Shown here piece after piece: positions 19,652-30,860 of a DNA stretch of 64,000 nt. The notes beneath the pieces are model-generated. The model worked only from the letters and a program-made list of their open reading frames with translations. It was not told the DNA's origin and did not search any database. The first letter of the stretch is position 1, and each line of letters starts with the position of its first letter. Made by a program: the position numbers and the translations under genes. This DNA is from Rhizopus arrhizus (lineage: Eukaryota; Mucoromycota; Mucoromycetes; Mucorales; Rhizopodaceae), in the NCBI GenBank assembly GCA_024220505.1, contig JAKZZE010000021.1:1016080-1080079 (forward strand), written 5' to 3'.

Positions 19652-19668
19652 ACGAAAGTTTTTATTTT
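19652..19668 (-). mobile_element. Residual 3' tail of a family-1 LINE or SINE
   Basis: ACGAAAGTTTTTATTTT, which on the minus strand is an A/T tail ending in CTTTCGT, is the same terminus as SINE 1. Everything upstream of the tail has been replaced by the inverted-repeat arm starting at 19669. Confidence 0.55.
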
Positions 19669-21569
19669 GGACAACTGGGAGTTCAGGCCACGATGGATAA
19701 ATCCTTGGGTCTGTGGTTAAATCGGAGCTATAATCACAATCCAAAAATAGAAACATATACTTTCGGTCATTGCGCATCGATTGGTACTATTTTTGTATTC
19801 AAATCCCGACTTTTTGATATCAATATTTGCATTTGAAAATAGGCGGTATTGATGAAATTTTGGCGCTCTTGATATCCATGAGACCTTTATGGATTTTTAT
19901 GAAAGTTTGGATAATTGTGTAACATTATGTTCCAAAAATAAATGTGCTTATTGTTTTAACTTGTCCCGATTTGCTGTAGAGAAATATGCCAAAAACTAAC
20001 GCAAAAAAATAAAAATGTCGGGGTTTGTAGCGGAAATTTTGCACATCTATTTGTGACGGCTATATCGTTTGGTCTGCAAAATTTTATAAAAAACTTTCGA
20101 GTTATGATAGGTTTATAGGGCTCCTAAATTTGTAGCATATTCGCACTTTTCTTAACATTGCGGAGCGAATATTTGACTTCACACTCCGAGACTTTGGGAA
20201 GCTACTTATTTTGCTATGTTTTGCGTGTGGTAAAATTTTTAACAGAATCTAAAAAATTGAGTTTTGGGCACTCCGGCACTGTAAGCATCTGGTTTCCTCA
20301 GCTTGGCCTTGTTTACATTTGTGAAGGATTAATGCTCCCAAACCACTTTGTACGTTCTTTGGACTCTAATTGCGCTAATTAATGGCTGTTATAGAGAACA
20401 TCATTATGACTGCCAAAAGTTTTCTGACCTAATTAGGATTCATAGCGTACATGCTATAACTAGGACTTCTTATAAAGAGGTATCATCCATTGTCCGGATA
20501 TGCATGCCACATAAAAGCTTATTCTCAAATATCTTTTGAAAAATATGAGATAAATACTAATACTTCTGGCTAAATGCATCATTATTATCATGTAAGAATC
20601 ATGTTGTTTCTTCGATTTTTAAAAGGTGTTTATTTTTTGGCTATGGCTCCAACATTAGTTGTAAAAAGTAACTAATTGTAATTATTGTGTAATTGTTAAA
20701 ATAATAAAAGAAAAGCTGGAAACAAAGATTGAGAAACAACTTGAACACCTTTGAATCTAATCATTCTTCGGCTTAAGTTAAAAGTAAAAATTACACTAAC
20801 TGAAGGCAGATATTTATATCTTATGGAGTGAGGAATATTTCAATTATAAAAAAGATAAAATCTAAAAGAAATGATAAAAGTTAGTATTAATATAAAATCA
20901 TATTATTATGCAAGTTATATGACTTTGTAAATTTTTCAATATTAATACTAATACAACACACATTTATTAATTTTAGAATTTATCATAATTTTTAAGTTAC
21001 TCTTAATATTTAAATAATTATTATTTTTACATCAGTTGTTTCTTAACCAATTTACTGTATTTATGAAAATGGTATTAATTATATTAAACAATATCTTTTT
21101 AGTATTTGTTTTCTTTTTTTATTTTGTAAAAAAAATAATATGAATTGGAATGTTTCTCAGTAGCTTAATATCCTCTATTGTAAGCGTTTCTTTAACTGTA
21201 AGGTACTTTAGCAAATGTCATTTATAATTATGGTTGTGAAAAGCTTTCGTCTGTTCGTTTGTATGCCTGTCATATATTTATCTTTTACTCTGGGATTTTT
21301 TCACCGATTTGAATAACGCTATTTCAATTATGTGAAAGATTAGAGAGATATTTGACATTTGATTGGATTTTGTTACTTTAGTTAATACTTCTTCTTATCA
21401 AAGACTCTCATAAATACAAAACATATTCTAAAAGAATATATTTAATTGGAATTGATTGTATGACCTTATTTAAATAAACTTATATTTTATTTAGCTATAA
21501 TCTTGTATTAAGACTTATATTTACCAATGTCAACTACATTTAGTTAATGTTCTAAATGATAATAACATA

Positions 21570-23197
21570 CAGTAGCGGACAAAACTGGTGCACAAAACTT
21601 TTTTTAGCTTTTAACTACCATTACCTGCTCATGGTAATTGCAATAGTCATGAAACTGTACTAGAAGGAGGATATACTAGTCATTGTAATCTATGTATGTT
21701 CTAAGCATGACATTGTTAAAACTGAGCGATAAGCGTGCTTTGAATTTATAAAATCTTATATTTTCTAAAAACCGCAAAAGTGGCTAAAATCTTAGACTTT
21801 ATATAATCATCTCATCTCTTGATATTATCGGATATTCTTCTTTGCATATGCTAATAATATGCGTGTATATCATTTTCAGTAAAAGAACCCGGCTCTTTAA
21901 CTATTCTTTTCCAAAGATCATCGACCCTTTTTGATCTAGTGTCGTATCATCATACCTTTGCCATCAATTGCCACCTGGCATGCTTAAGCGGACTTAGGCC
22001 GGGATTAGTGGCGGCTAAACTTGTAGCACAGAAGCGCTGTTATCAAATATTGAGTTTGTGACATGCGTTGACTTGTGCCTTGTGTCATTGTCATACTGAA
22101 ACGAGAGATTACGACGTTTTAGACCACTATACGCTAGGCTTTTGTGGTATGAAGTAAGCGAAATATAGTGTATATTTATGAGTTCATTATACCATCGTAT
22201 ACCTGACACACATATTCTGGTCCTCAATATCTAATACAGCCTTAAAACATAACAGAGCAGCCAGCATGCTTCATTGTTTGATCACCGTGAAAAAATCGCT
22301 CAGGTTGCTCGACTTGCTTTCAATATTAGTGTATACTATCTGCATCCATAATGTTCATATTTGTTTCATTGCTAAAGATAGCAGACTTCCAGCCCTCTAT
22401 AGTATACAATGGCTTGTTGTGATACCACATTCATCGCTTTTTCCGACTTATACAGCTGATGAAATTCTTCGATTCCTTACTTCCGGACTCAAAATCTAGC
22501 TTCCTACTGTGCCTTTAGACTGACAGTCTGCTAACACTGTATCTTAAGGTCCTCAAAATGTGCTGAGCATCAGGAACTGTGTGTAGCGGACCTTGTCCAA
22601 GCTCTAGGTTGATGACTGAACTAATAACTTTTCAGGCTAATAGCGGAATACCTTCATGATCACAAGACATTAAGTTTCTTTCTTCCCTCTTTCTCCTGTT
22701 GATTGTCCATTTAGAGATCCTTGTTACTCTAGAAATATCTGCTGTCGTACGAACTAGGCGTGTTCGAGATCTCAGAGTTTCGTTTTTACAGTTGCTTATT
22801 TTCTTAAACATATAAGGCTAGTACTTTGTTATAGTGAATAGGGTAAAAACAAAAGGGGGGACTCAATGGGAAATACAAAATAAGTACAGTTTTATATATT
22901 TTTTAAGAGCTACTAAAATTTACTAATATGCTGTGAAATCTGAAAGCAAACGGGAGAGATATGGGGAAAATTGAAAGAAGGCTAGACAAGCACTACATTT
23001 TTGGCGAAAATTGAAATATGCAAAAAATCACTAAAAATGACCTTATGCCTGGGGGATGTCCGGCACAGTTCCGGTTTACATAACATAATGTATATTTTGG
23101 ACTGTCTTTCAGATGGTATATGCCACAAAAGTCGCAGACATATGGCGGAGATACAATGTTGATTTTAATTTTTGTGCACCAGTTTTGTCCGCTACTG
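21570..23197 (-). mobile_element. Tc1-like DNA transposon, decayed
   Basis: 1628 bp with terminal inverted repeats starting CAGTAGCGGACAAAACTGG at both ends and TA duplications (21568-21569, 23198-23199). The minus strand holds remnants of a Tc1-type transposase: a degenerate catalytic stretch around 22070-22120 reads like the usual FQxDNDPKHT motif (here FQYDNDTRHKS). Many stops interrupt it. It inserted into the left arm after that arm existed, because the right arm lacks it. Confidence 0.85.
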
Positions 23198-23339
23198 TAT
23201 ATTGATGCACTGATTACATAAAAAAAAAATTGTCACTTCATATAAGTTTAAGTAATTTACATTAAAATACCTCTATCACATCGAAAAGGTATATAACAGA
23301 TATCTTTGTAAAAAATTGTTCGTGTTTTCTAATATCTTT

Positions 23340-23551
23340 TACGTTATTATGTTGCATTTGAAGTACTTTGTTCTGCGACCATAGCATTGTACAATGCTTC
23401 TGATGCTGTTTGAAGGTTATCTATATCCTGTTTCGCACAACTTCCAGTAATCTACTTGTAGCTTATTCGACCGAAAGGGTACTATTGTTATCAGAACTAG
23501 GTAAAGGTCTGCTCTCATCTTCTGTTCAGTCTACGGCGACGTAATGGAGGT
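23340..23551 (-). pseudogene. 3' fragment of Merlin-like transposase (last exon), truncated
   Basis: Reverse-complement match to the last exon of the transposase at 41511-41812, starting at the SPPLRRRR segment and running to the stop. The match to the gene stops at 23551, so the copy lacks everything upstream, including the catalytic domain. Confidence 0.75.
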
Positions 23552-23630
23552 GGTTGTGGTTAACCCCAAAATCCTGTGGTTAAACCCCAAATCCTGTGGT
23601 TGCCCGCTTAATTTCAGAGTTGTGGTAGAA

Positions 23631-24017
23631 ACACTAGCCGCACCCCATTGGGCATAGAAACGAGATAGAGCGATTTTTACACATAGCCTTCTATGTTTAC
23701 GCCTATGGATAGGCTTATAGTTAAAATTTGGCTTATGGCTAAAGTTAAGCGGAGTAATAACCAACACTAGACACACCCCATTTGGTATGCAAATCATACA
23801 AAGAGATTTTTACACATAGTCCACTATTTTGGTGCCTATGGCTAGGCCTATAGCTAAAATTTGGCTTATGGCTAATGTTAAGCGGAGTGATAACCAACAC
23901 TAAGTGCACCCCATTTTCTCTATAAATCACACAAAGCCATTTTACACATAGCTCACTGTGTTTATGCCTATGGATAGGCTTATAGCTAAAATTTGGCCTA
24001 TGACTAAAGTTAAGCTT
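23631..24017. repeat. Tandem repeat, 3 units of about 133 bp
   Basis: ACACTAG(or A) recurs at 23631, 23764 and 23897. Each unit contains a CACCCCATT piece, a TTTTACACATAG piece, GCCTATGG(A/C)TAGGC and GGCTTATGGCTAA-type ends finishing in AAGTTAAGC. The module just upstream (23552-23630, with AATCCTGTGGTTGCC and TTAATTTCAGAGTTGTG) also occurs at 29980 and, in part, at 35150. Confidence 0.85.
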
Positions 24018-24046
24018 GGATCTCTGATTATTTGCATGGTTATACC

Positions 24047-24451
24047 TGATGTATCCATCATTCATAACTCGATATGAAAACAGTATTAATAAGCTACATG
24101 TAAATATATCCAATCGATAGGCTACAGGTTAATTCGGATAATCTTCATTAAGGACTAAGATGCTGCGTAATTGCACGGTTAAATTATATTAAATCCAGGA
24201 ACTAAATCACAGTCAATCATATACGAGTATTCTATGGATAAATGCTTATGATGACAAAGATAACAATGGAAGAACACGTAACCATTATCTATTTGTCATC
24301 AGTTATATCATACTCATTAATTATTAATCCATAACATGAATATTATCCGTGTATGAAAAGTATAAATAGAGTATCATTTTCTTATTAAATAAGCAATCTC
24401 TTTATCGAGTCTCGTCCTCTCTGTGTTCCTTTCTATTCTTGGATAACATCA
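24047..24451 (+). repeat. 5' LTR of chromovirus element 2
   Basis: 405 bp starting TGATGTATCC and ending ATAACATCA. A TATAAATA box near 24362 fits a U3 promoter. Confidence 0.9.
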
Positions 24452-24502
24452 TTTTTTTGACGAATCCTCTTTACTCTATTATTACTACGACTATTCTCAA
24501 AC

Positions 24503-25957
24503 ATGTCTATCAACTCTAATCTTTTGGCTTACACGAAGAACCCTTCTTTCTGAAAGTGACCCTGCTTTCATTGGTCCTAGACTTGAAAAGCCCTCCATGG
24601 TTAATGGGATTGAACTTCCTCTTACTGGATCTCCAAACTCTATTACAGAAGATAGAGATGGAAGAAGTTGAACCCAGGGCTATGGCCTCTCCACTCGCTG
24701 GTGTCAAGGGCAGTGGCGCAGCACCACCTTCTCAGGTCTCGGGTAGTCGTAATTTGACGGCTACCGTCCAGACTTTGACGAAACAGGTAGAACAAATTGC
24801 TGCGGCTATCACAGGTCAAGAGCTTTCAGGAAAGCAACTGGCTACCCTTTCCCGTGAATACACGACCAAGTCTACCATCTTGGCCTCCTTGTTGGACTTG
24901 CAAGCAAAATTGGCTAATAACTTGACTATACAGACCACTGGCTCTGCCATTAACGGTTCTAACAGTCAACCTACGGTGGTTCCTCAAAAACTTACCTTTG
25001 TTTCAGTACACTGGTAATGTAGAGAACTCAGCATTGCCGTCCTTTAAAGACATTGCTGACTGTATCCGACGTTTTGAGGATATACTCTTTGCGTACCGCT
25101 TGGATGTACAGGTGCATTGGCAGCGCCTCATCCCTTTCTCCCTTACCCATACTCAGCGTTCTTGGTATGATGAATTACGGGTAAAGAAGAATTTATCTTG
25201 GACCATATTCAAGGAACAATTAACCTTGAAATATGGCATCGAATCCACTGAGGCTCAAGCCCACGCCTCAAGAGAGCTGTTAACCATCAGCATGCAACCT
25301 GATGAATCTGTGGAAAAAATACACTGACCGCTTCTTGAGCTCAAGCGTGAAGCCACTCCCGTAGCTGACGATTTTTTGGCTATTTTGTTTTGTGAACTCC
25401 CTCACTAGTAGCTCCAAATCATGTCAACATGGCCATCGTCAGTCTTGATCAGGAGGCAAAGAATGGACATAAACCTCCTTTCTAGTATCGCAAGAAAGTT
25501 TCATACGCAACAACAGACCTTGCCCCATATGTCAACTAAAAAATTCAATAACCAACCCTCTCAAGTCAACGGGTTGAACCCTCCCAGTGGTATTCATAAA
25601 AGAAACCACCGTACGGATGGAAGGACTTGTATCATCCATGGAAAGTGCAACCACACAACAGATCGTTGTAAAAAGGCTCAGGAACTTGGAATTGCTAACA
25701 GTATGAACAAAGAGACATCTAGTAAGCGTTGCTTTAAATGCAACGCTCCTTTTACTAGGGAGCATTTAAATGTTTGCCCTAAAAGGAATCAACCTCTTTC
25801 TGCTGGTTCTGCCTCCTCCTCCTCTACTGCACCTACCATAACCAGGGCATTCCGCTCACTTCAGTTGACTGGCAGTGAAGATAAAGCAATGGGTACAAAT
25901 GCTTCTAAATACAACCCTGCCAACCAACAAAGCCACGATGAAGAAACAGGATCTTGA
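24503..25957 (+). pseudogene. gag: gag of chromovirus element 2, frameshifted
   Basis: It starts with ATG at 24503 in a context suited to gag and soon breaks. Further pieces lie at 24556-25017, 24998-25327 (capsid-like, with LIPFSLTHTQRSWYDELR and FKEQLTLKYG) and 25421-25957, the last with Cys/His-rich segments (CNHTTDRC, CFKCNAPFTREHLNVC) resembling a nucleocapsid zinc region. At least three frame changes and one internal stop are needed to read it through. Confidence 0.8.
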
Positions 25958-25959
25958 CG

Positions 25960-28900
25960 ATGAAGCCGTCAAGGACATCCACTACTACTCATCATTATGT
26001 AAGTTGCAACCGTTTAATACAAAACTTCACAGTTTTAATAACAAACGTACTGATTCCTTTTTTGTACCCATCACTATAGAAAATGTCCGTACTTGGGCTT
26101 TGGTTGATACTGGGTGTATACTTCTACGATCTCTCCTGACCTAGCAAAAATTATAAACGTTAGAACTTTTCCTGTTTCAGGAAAATTACAATTAGCTAGT
26201 TTGGATACCTTGGTATCTAGAACTGCTATTACAGATCAAATAAAAGTATTTTATAACGGAATCAATGTCTTACATGAATTTGAAATTTTTAAGTTTGATA
26301 AGGATATACCTATTTGTATTGGTACAGATCTTATGCCTAAGTTAAACATTAACTTGACAGGTTTAGCTGTTACGTGGGATAGTCCTAATATCTCTACAAT
26401 ACCTGATCCAATAGACCCTTCACCTATCAAACCTAATAAGTCACCCGCTGGTACTCACCAACAGCGTGAACAACTTATGGACGCATTACAGCCATATTTG
26501 AGCGCCAATGCTAAGATCCCTAGCACGTCTGCATGTCCTCTACCTGAAGCGATAGTTCGCTTGGAAACTGAACCAGGTAAAACCACTTATAGACGACAGT
26601 ATCCTATTGCACTGTCAATCCAGCCTAAAGTACAAGAACAGGTTGATAAATGGTTAGCAGATGGTGTAATTGAAATAGCTCCTCCTAATACTGCATTTAA
26701 CTCTCCTTTGTTGACTGTACGTAAAAGGATGCTAATGGTAATTATAGTGACGATGTACGGGTGTGTATAGACCCCAGACATATCAATGCAATACTCATAA
26801 AAGATCGTACCGACCGCTTTCAATTACCATTGATAGCTGAGTTGCATCAAAAAATGAGTGCTGCGACACTATTCACAGTACTTGACCTCAAACAAGCTTT
26901 TCATCGGTTACCTCTAGCTGATGAGCATAGAGCCCTTACAGCTTTTACATTTAACGGTCAACAATATCAATTCTGTAGAGCACCATTCGGTTTGACCCCT
27001 ATACCAAATCATTTCCAACGTGTGCTAACTACCCTCTTACATGACTTGCCATACGTTACATGTTTCATTGATGATTTAACTATCGGTACTGGACCCGATA
27101 TTGAGGAACATATCAAATGCGTAAATACTGTCATCGAACGACTTACATCAGCTAAATTTATTCTTAACATTGATAAATGTCACTTTATGCAAACTTCGGT
27201 AAACATCCTAGGGTTCACTATTAGTCACAATAGTCTCTCATTGGATAGCAGAAAGGTTGCAAATGCTTTAGCATGGCCAATACCAAAGACTGGAAAAGAT
27301 ATACAACGCTTTCTAGGCCTCGCTAATTATTTTCGAAGTCATCTCCCAAATTTCTCTACCATGACCGCCACCGTTAGATAAACTACGTAACGAAGGTTCA
27401 TTGGAACACATTTGGACTGACAAATACCTACAGGCTTTTCGAAATATACAAACAGCCTTATCTAATGCTCCTGTTCTGTCTATACCTGACATGCGTCATG
27501 AATTACAGCTAGCTACAGATGCTAGCAACACAGGAATTGGCGGTGTACTTTATCAAATTATTGACGATAAAACTCGCTATATTGGATTCGCAGCAAGAGC
27601 ACTGTCGAAGTCAGAAATGAACTACTCGACAACTAAACGAGAGCTGTTAGCCATCTGTTATCTTTTTGAAAGATTTCACAAGTGGTTGTATGGATCTCAA
27701 TTCACGCTGTATACTGATCATAAAAGTTTGGTCTATCTTGGCACACAAAACATTCCTAATCCCATGATGCTGAATTGGTTCGAAACTATTTTCAACTATA
27801 CATTCAAAGTAATCCATCGTCCAGGAATTGAAAATGTGTTGCCGGATTCACTTTCTCGTCTTTTTTCAGACGATACGGAAAAAAGACTGGGGGGAGATAA
27901 TAATCCTCAGCAACTTTCCATAAAAAATAAAAATACAAAGTCACAGAGTAAACGTACTACAGACAACAGTACAAACATAAAACAAAGAGCTGTACAGCTA
28001 GTAGACTACATGACACCACCAGAAGAGGAACGTCATAACCTATTATTAAAGGCACATCTACTTGGACACTTTGGGGCTGATGCTATTGTAAAGACAATCC
28101 ACAATGATAATTTGCACTGGATTAATATTAAAAAAGATGCATTGCAGCTAGTATCCAATTGTCCTGAATGTCAACAATTTAATATTGGCAAACACGGGTA
28201 TCACCCTCCCCGTAGTATTCTACCAGATGGTCCTTTTGATCACGTCTGTATTGACCTCGGTACCCTGAACATTACATCAACAGAAGGACATAATTTCATT
28301 TTAGTCCTAGTTGATCTCTTCACAAGATTTACAATTCTAAGACCATTAATGGATAAAACTGCAGTATCCATAGCTAATGAACTTAGAGATATCTTTTGCA
28401 CTTTTGGTTGGCCCAAAAAGCTTAGTTCAGATAACGGTACAGAATTCACTAATGAAATATTTAATTCATTAATGGAAACCTGTGGTATTGACCATAGACT
28501 TTCACTGCCTTATAACCCATTGGGAAATTCGACTAACGAATCGTTTGTCGGAATAGCCAAACGAGCTCTTGTTAAAAGATTACAAGGCAAGAAAGACGAG
28601 TGGAATCTTTTCCTTCCTAGTATTCAATATGCTATGAATTGCAAATATTCTAGATTACACCATTCCAGACCATTTGTGCTTATGTATAATAGACAACCAA
28701 ATGAATTCCAGGATTATTCCAATACACAATCCTCAATACCTAACTCTAGTCAGCAGTATGCTAAAGCACTAGAAAATAAATTAGACAATATGAACAACAT
28801 AGTAATCCCTGCTATACGTAACCGTATTATGACTACTCAAAGAACTGACAACGAGTATTTTACAAAGAAACACCGCATTGTACATCAACAATTTCCTAAT

Positions 28901-29362
28901 AATAGCGAAGTTATGATAAAAAATGTGAATAGAAATAGTAAAACTGACCCAAGGTACGAGGGCCCCTTTGTCGTACATGGAGTCACAAAAAATGGTAGCT
29001 ACATTTTGACGGATAAAACAGGTACACTATTATCGCGCGACGTACCTACCTCGCACATCAAACTCATCTCTACAGACAACGTTGTTAATAATCGCGCTGA
29101 CCAACAACAGTACGATGTGCAGGCAATTATCCAACATAAAGGAAATAACACTAGTAATTATAAATACCTAGTAAGATGGAAAGGTTATCCTCCAGAATAT
29201 GATACCTGGGAACCTGCCTCAAGTTTTGATGACATGAGTATGATAGAACAGTACTGGGCAAGACGTAACGTCAATAATAACATTGGCAAACGTAAACGCT
29301 CATCTCATACCAATGTTCCAACCAAGACTAATAATTTTAACAAACGAAACAAGACAAAGTAA
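25960..29362 (+). pseudogene. pol: pol of chromovirus element 2 (PR, RT, RH, IN, chromodomain), frameshifted
   Basis: A protease DTG lies in the piece ending near 26144. RT follows at 26114-27381 with VLDLKQAFHRLPLADEHR, RAPFGLTPIPNHFQRV and FIDD as the catalytic box. The long piece 27401-29362 (653 aa) has RNase H (ATDASNTGIGGVLYQ), an integrase zinc domain (HLLGHFG...CPECQ), catalytic D in CIDLGT, D in SSDNGTEFTN and E in NSTNESF. Near residues 575-625 there is a chromodomain (YLVRWKGYPPEYDTWEPAS). The chromodomain defines the clade and normally tethers integration to marked chromatin. Frame changes near 26140, 26765 and 27385 break it. Confidence 0.9.
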
Positions 29363-29568
29363 CGAGCTGAATATGATCTTTTCCCATTACTTTTTTCCTC
29401 AAGAGGTTTTTTGGGTTTTTATCGATTATATACCAGAAGAGCATACTCTCTCTTTCCTCTACACTTACGTCTTTAATATAAACAGCCTACGCAATCATAT
29501 TGGATATGATCCCTGTACTCTTCGTTATTCATGATGCTCATCGGTTGTTCCAACCTGGAAGGGGGCAA

Positions 29569-29973
29569 TGATGTATCCATCATTCATAACTCGATATGAA
29601 AACAGTATTAATAAGCTACATGTAAAATATATCCAATAGATAGGCTACAGGTTAATTCGGATAATCTTCATTAAGGATAAGATGCTGCGTAATTGCACGG
29701 TTAAATTATATTAAATCCAGGAACTAAATCACAGTCAATCATATACGAGTATTCTATGGATAAATGCTTATGATGACAAAGATAACAATGGAAGAACACG
29801 TAACCATTATCTATTTGTCATCAGTTATATCATACTCATTAATTATTAATCCATAACATGAAATATTATCCGTGTATGAAAAGTATAAATAGAGTATCAT
29901 TTTCTTATTAAATAAAGCAATCTCTTTATCGAGTCTCGTCCTCTCTTGTTCCTTTCTATTCTTGGATAAATCA
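29569..29973 (+). repeat. 3' LTR of chromovirus element 2
   Basis: 405 bp, almost identical to the 5' LTR, with a few single-base indels (the end reads ATAAATCA). Confidence 0.9.
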
Positions 29974-29983
29974 ATACCCTAAA

Positions 29984-30335
29984 ATCCTGTGGTTGCCCGC
30001 TTAATTTCAGAGTTGTGAAATGAATGGAAAGTTTAGGAAGCGAATCTGTTCCAATAAGAATTTTACAATTGTGAGAGGAAGCATGATCGTCAATAAGATC
30101 AAACTTATATTTAATAATGTGGTCAATGTTGTCGTATTCGACATTCACATAGTCAATAGATCTCATTCTGGGAATTTGGTCGCCATTTGCTAAAATTAGG
30201 TTACCAGGAACTGAATGAAATTTAATATTATTGTCTATTGCAAATTTTTTATTTATGACAGAGACACGTGCACCAGTATCTATGATACCATAAGCGTTCA
30301 CATTGTTGTAGAACAGCGTCTGATCATAACGGACA
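29984..30335 (-). pseudogene. Retrotransposon aspartic protease fragment (element 3)
   Basis: On the minus strand the frame reads NAYGIIDTGARVSVI (catalytic DTG) and continues to CKILIGTDSLPKLSIHF, closely resembling element 2 protease (CIGTDLMPKLNINLT). It is cut at about 30018, where the AACCACAGGATTTT-type repeat module begins, so RT and everything downstream are missing. It belongs with the gag at 30861-32684, separated by about 525 bp of noncoding DNA. Confidence 0.75.
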
Positions 30336-30860
30336 TTGAATAATCACAACTAAAAGAAGTATATTAAATTGATAAAAGATAATAATTTAAATCTTTATTC
30401 AGTAAAATATATTCTTCTTCTTTTTATATAAAACTATCACAATTAGATTCATTCTATAAAGTAAACATGAACAATAAATAAGTCATGATCTTTACTATTC
30501 ATCCTTTCTGTAAATGAATAATAATGGATCAGGTACTTAGTCAACTTTGATCTGACTGGAGGCATTTCATATAAATATATCTTTCCTCTCAATGAAGACG
30601 GGACAATTCTCCCAGATCAGTTAAAGAACAATAAGATCTATAAAACAACGAATTAAAAATTTTCATAATCGATTCAGTGATCCTTCTTCAATCAAACATG
30701 TCAATTATTGGATCTACGCTCATAACTACTCATTTACCCGCCAACTGATAGAAGAATATAAATAGTAGACTTTGTAATGATTTCTTTTGAATAATTAAGA
30801 TTGTCTTAAATAAAGTTCAGTCTCAAAAAGTATTCTTTGGTTTTATTGTTATTCCTTATT
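30336..30860. other. Noncoding stretch between gag and protease of element 3, possible solo LTR
   Basis: No open frame. On the plus strand a TATAAATAG box (about 30756) and an AATAAAG signal (about 30807) are spaced as in an LTR, suggesting a solo LTR inserted in reverse orientation; I could not define its ends or a duplication. A long intron is an alternative (GTAAAG near 30868, TTTTAG near 30350 on the minus strand). Confidence 0.35.

Larger units (their letters stand above)
19669..23551 (-). repeat. Left arm of a long inverted repeat (3' part of a Merlin-like element, minus orientation)
   Basis: It matches the reverse complement of 41580-44223 along almost its whole length, at a visually high identity (about 90%). 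Anchors: the outer end GGACAACT(G/A)GGAGTTC, a central block near 20150-20540, and the inner end CTACGGCGACGTAATGG. A Tc1-like element (21570-23197) interrupts this arm. The right arm has several hundred extra bases near 41970-42310. Two open frames (63 aa at 20348-20539, 74 aa at 20158-20382) persist in both arms without recognisable function. Confidence 0.88.
24047..29973 (+). mobile_element. Ty3/gypsy chromovirus (element 2), decayed coding region
   Basis: Paired 405-bp LTRs (24047-24451 and 29569-29973) flanked by a 5-bp duplication ATACC (24042-24046, 29974-29978). A purine tract GGAAGGGGGCAA precedes the 3' LTR. Coding order is gag, PR, RT, RH, IN, chromodomain. Several frameshifts make it non-autonomous although the LTRs are almost identical. 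The sequence after the 5' LTR is T-rich and shows no standard TGG-type primer site. Confidence 0.93.

Noticed and set aside
19400..19777. Independent 125-aa gene in the 5' LTR
   Set aside because: It is the LTR copy of the pol C-terminal coding segment with a chance upstream extension into flanking DNA.
24047..29973. Joining element 1 and element 2 as the same LTR family
   Set aside because: LTR length and sequence differ (381 against 405 bp), gag proteins are unrelated by eye, and only element 2 has a chromodomain.
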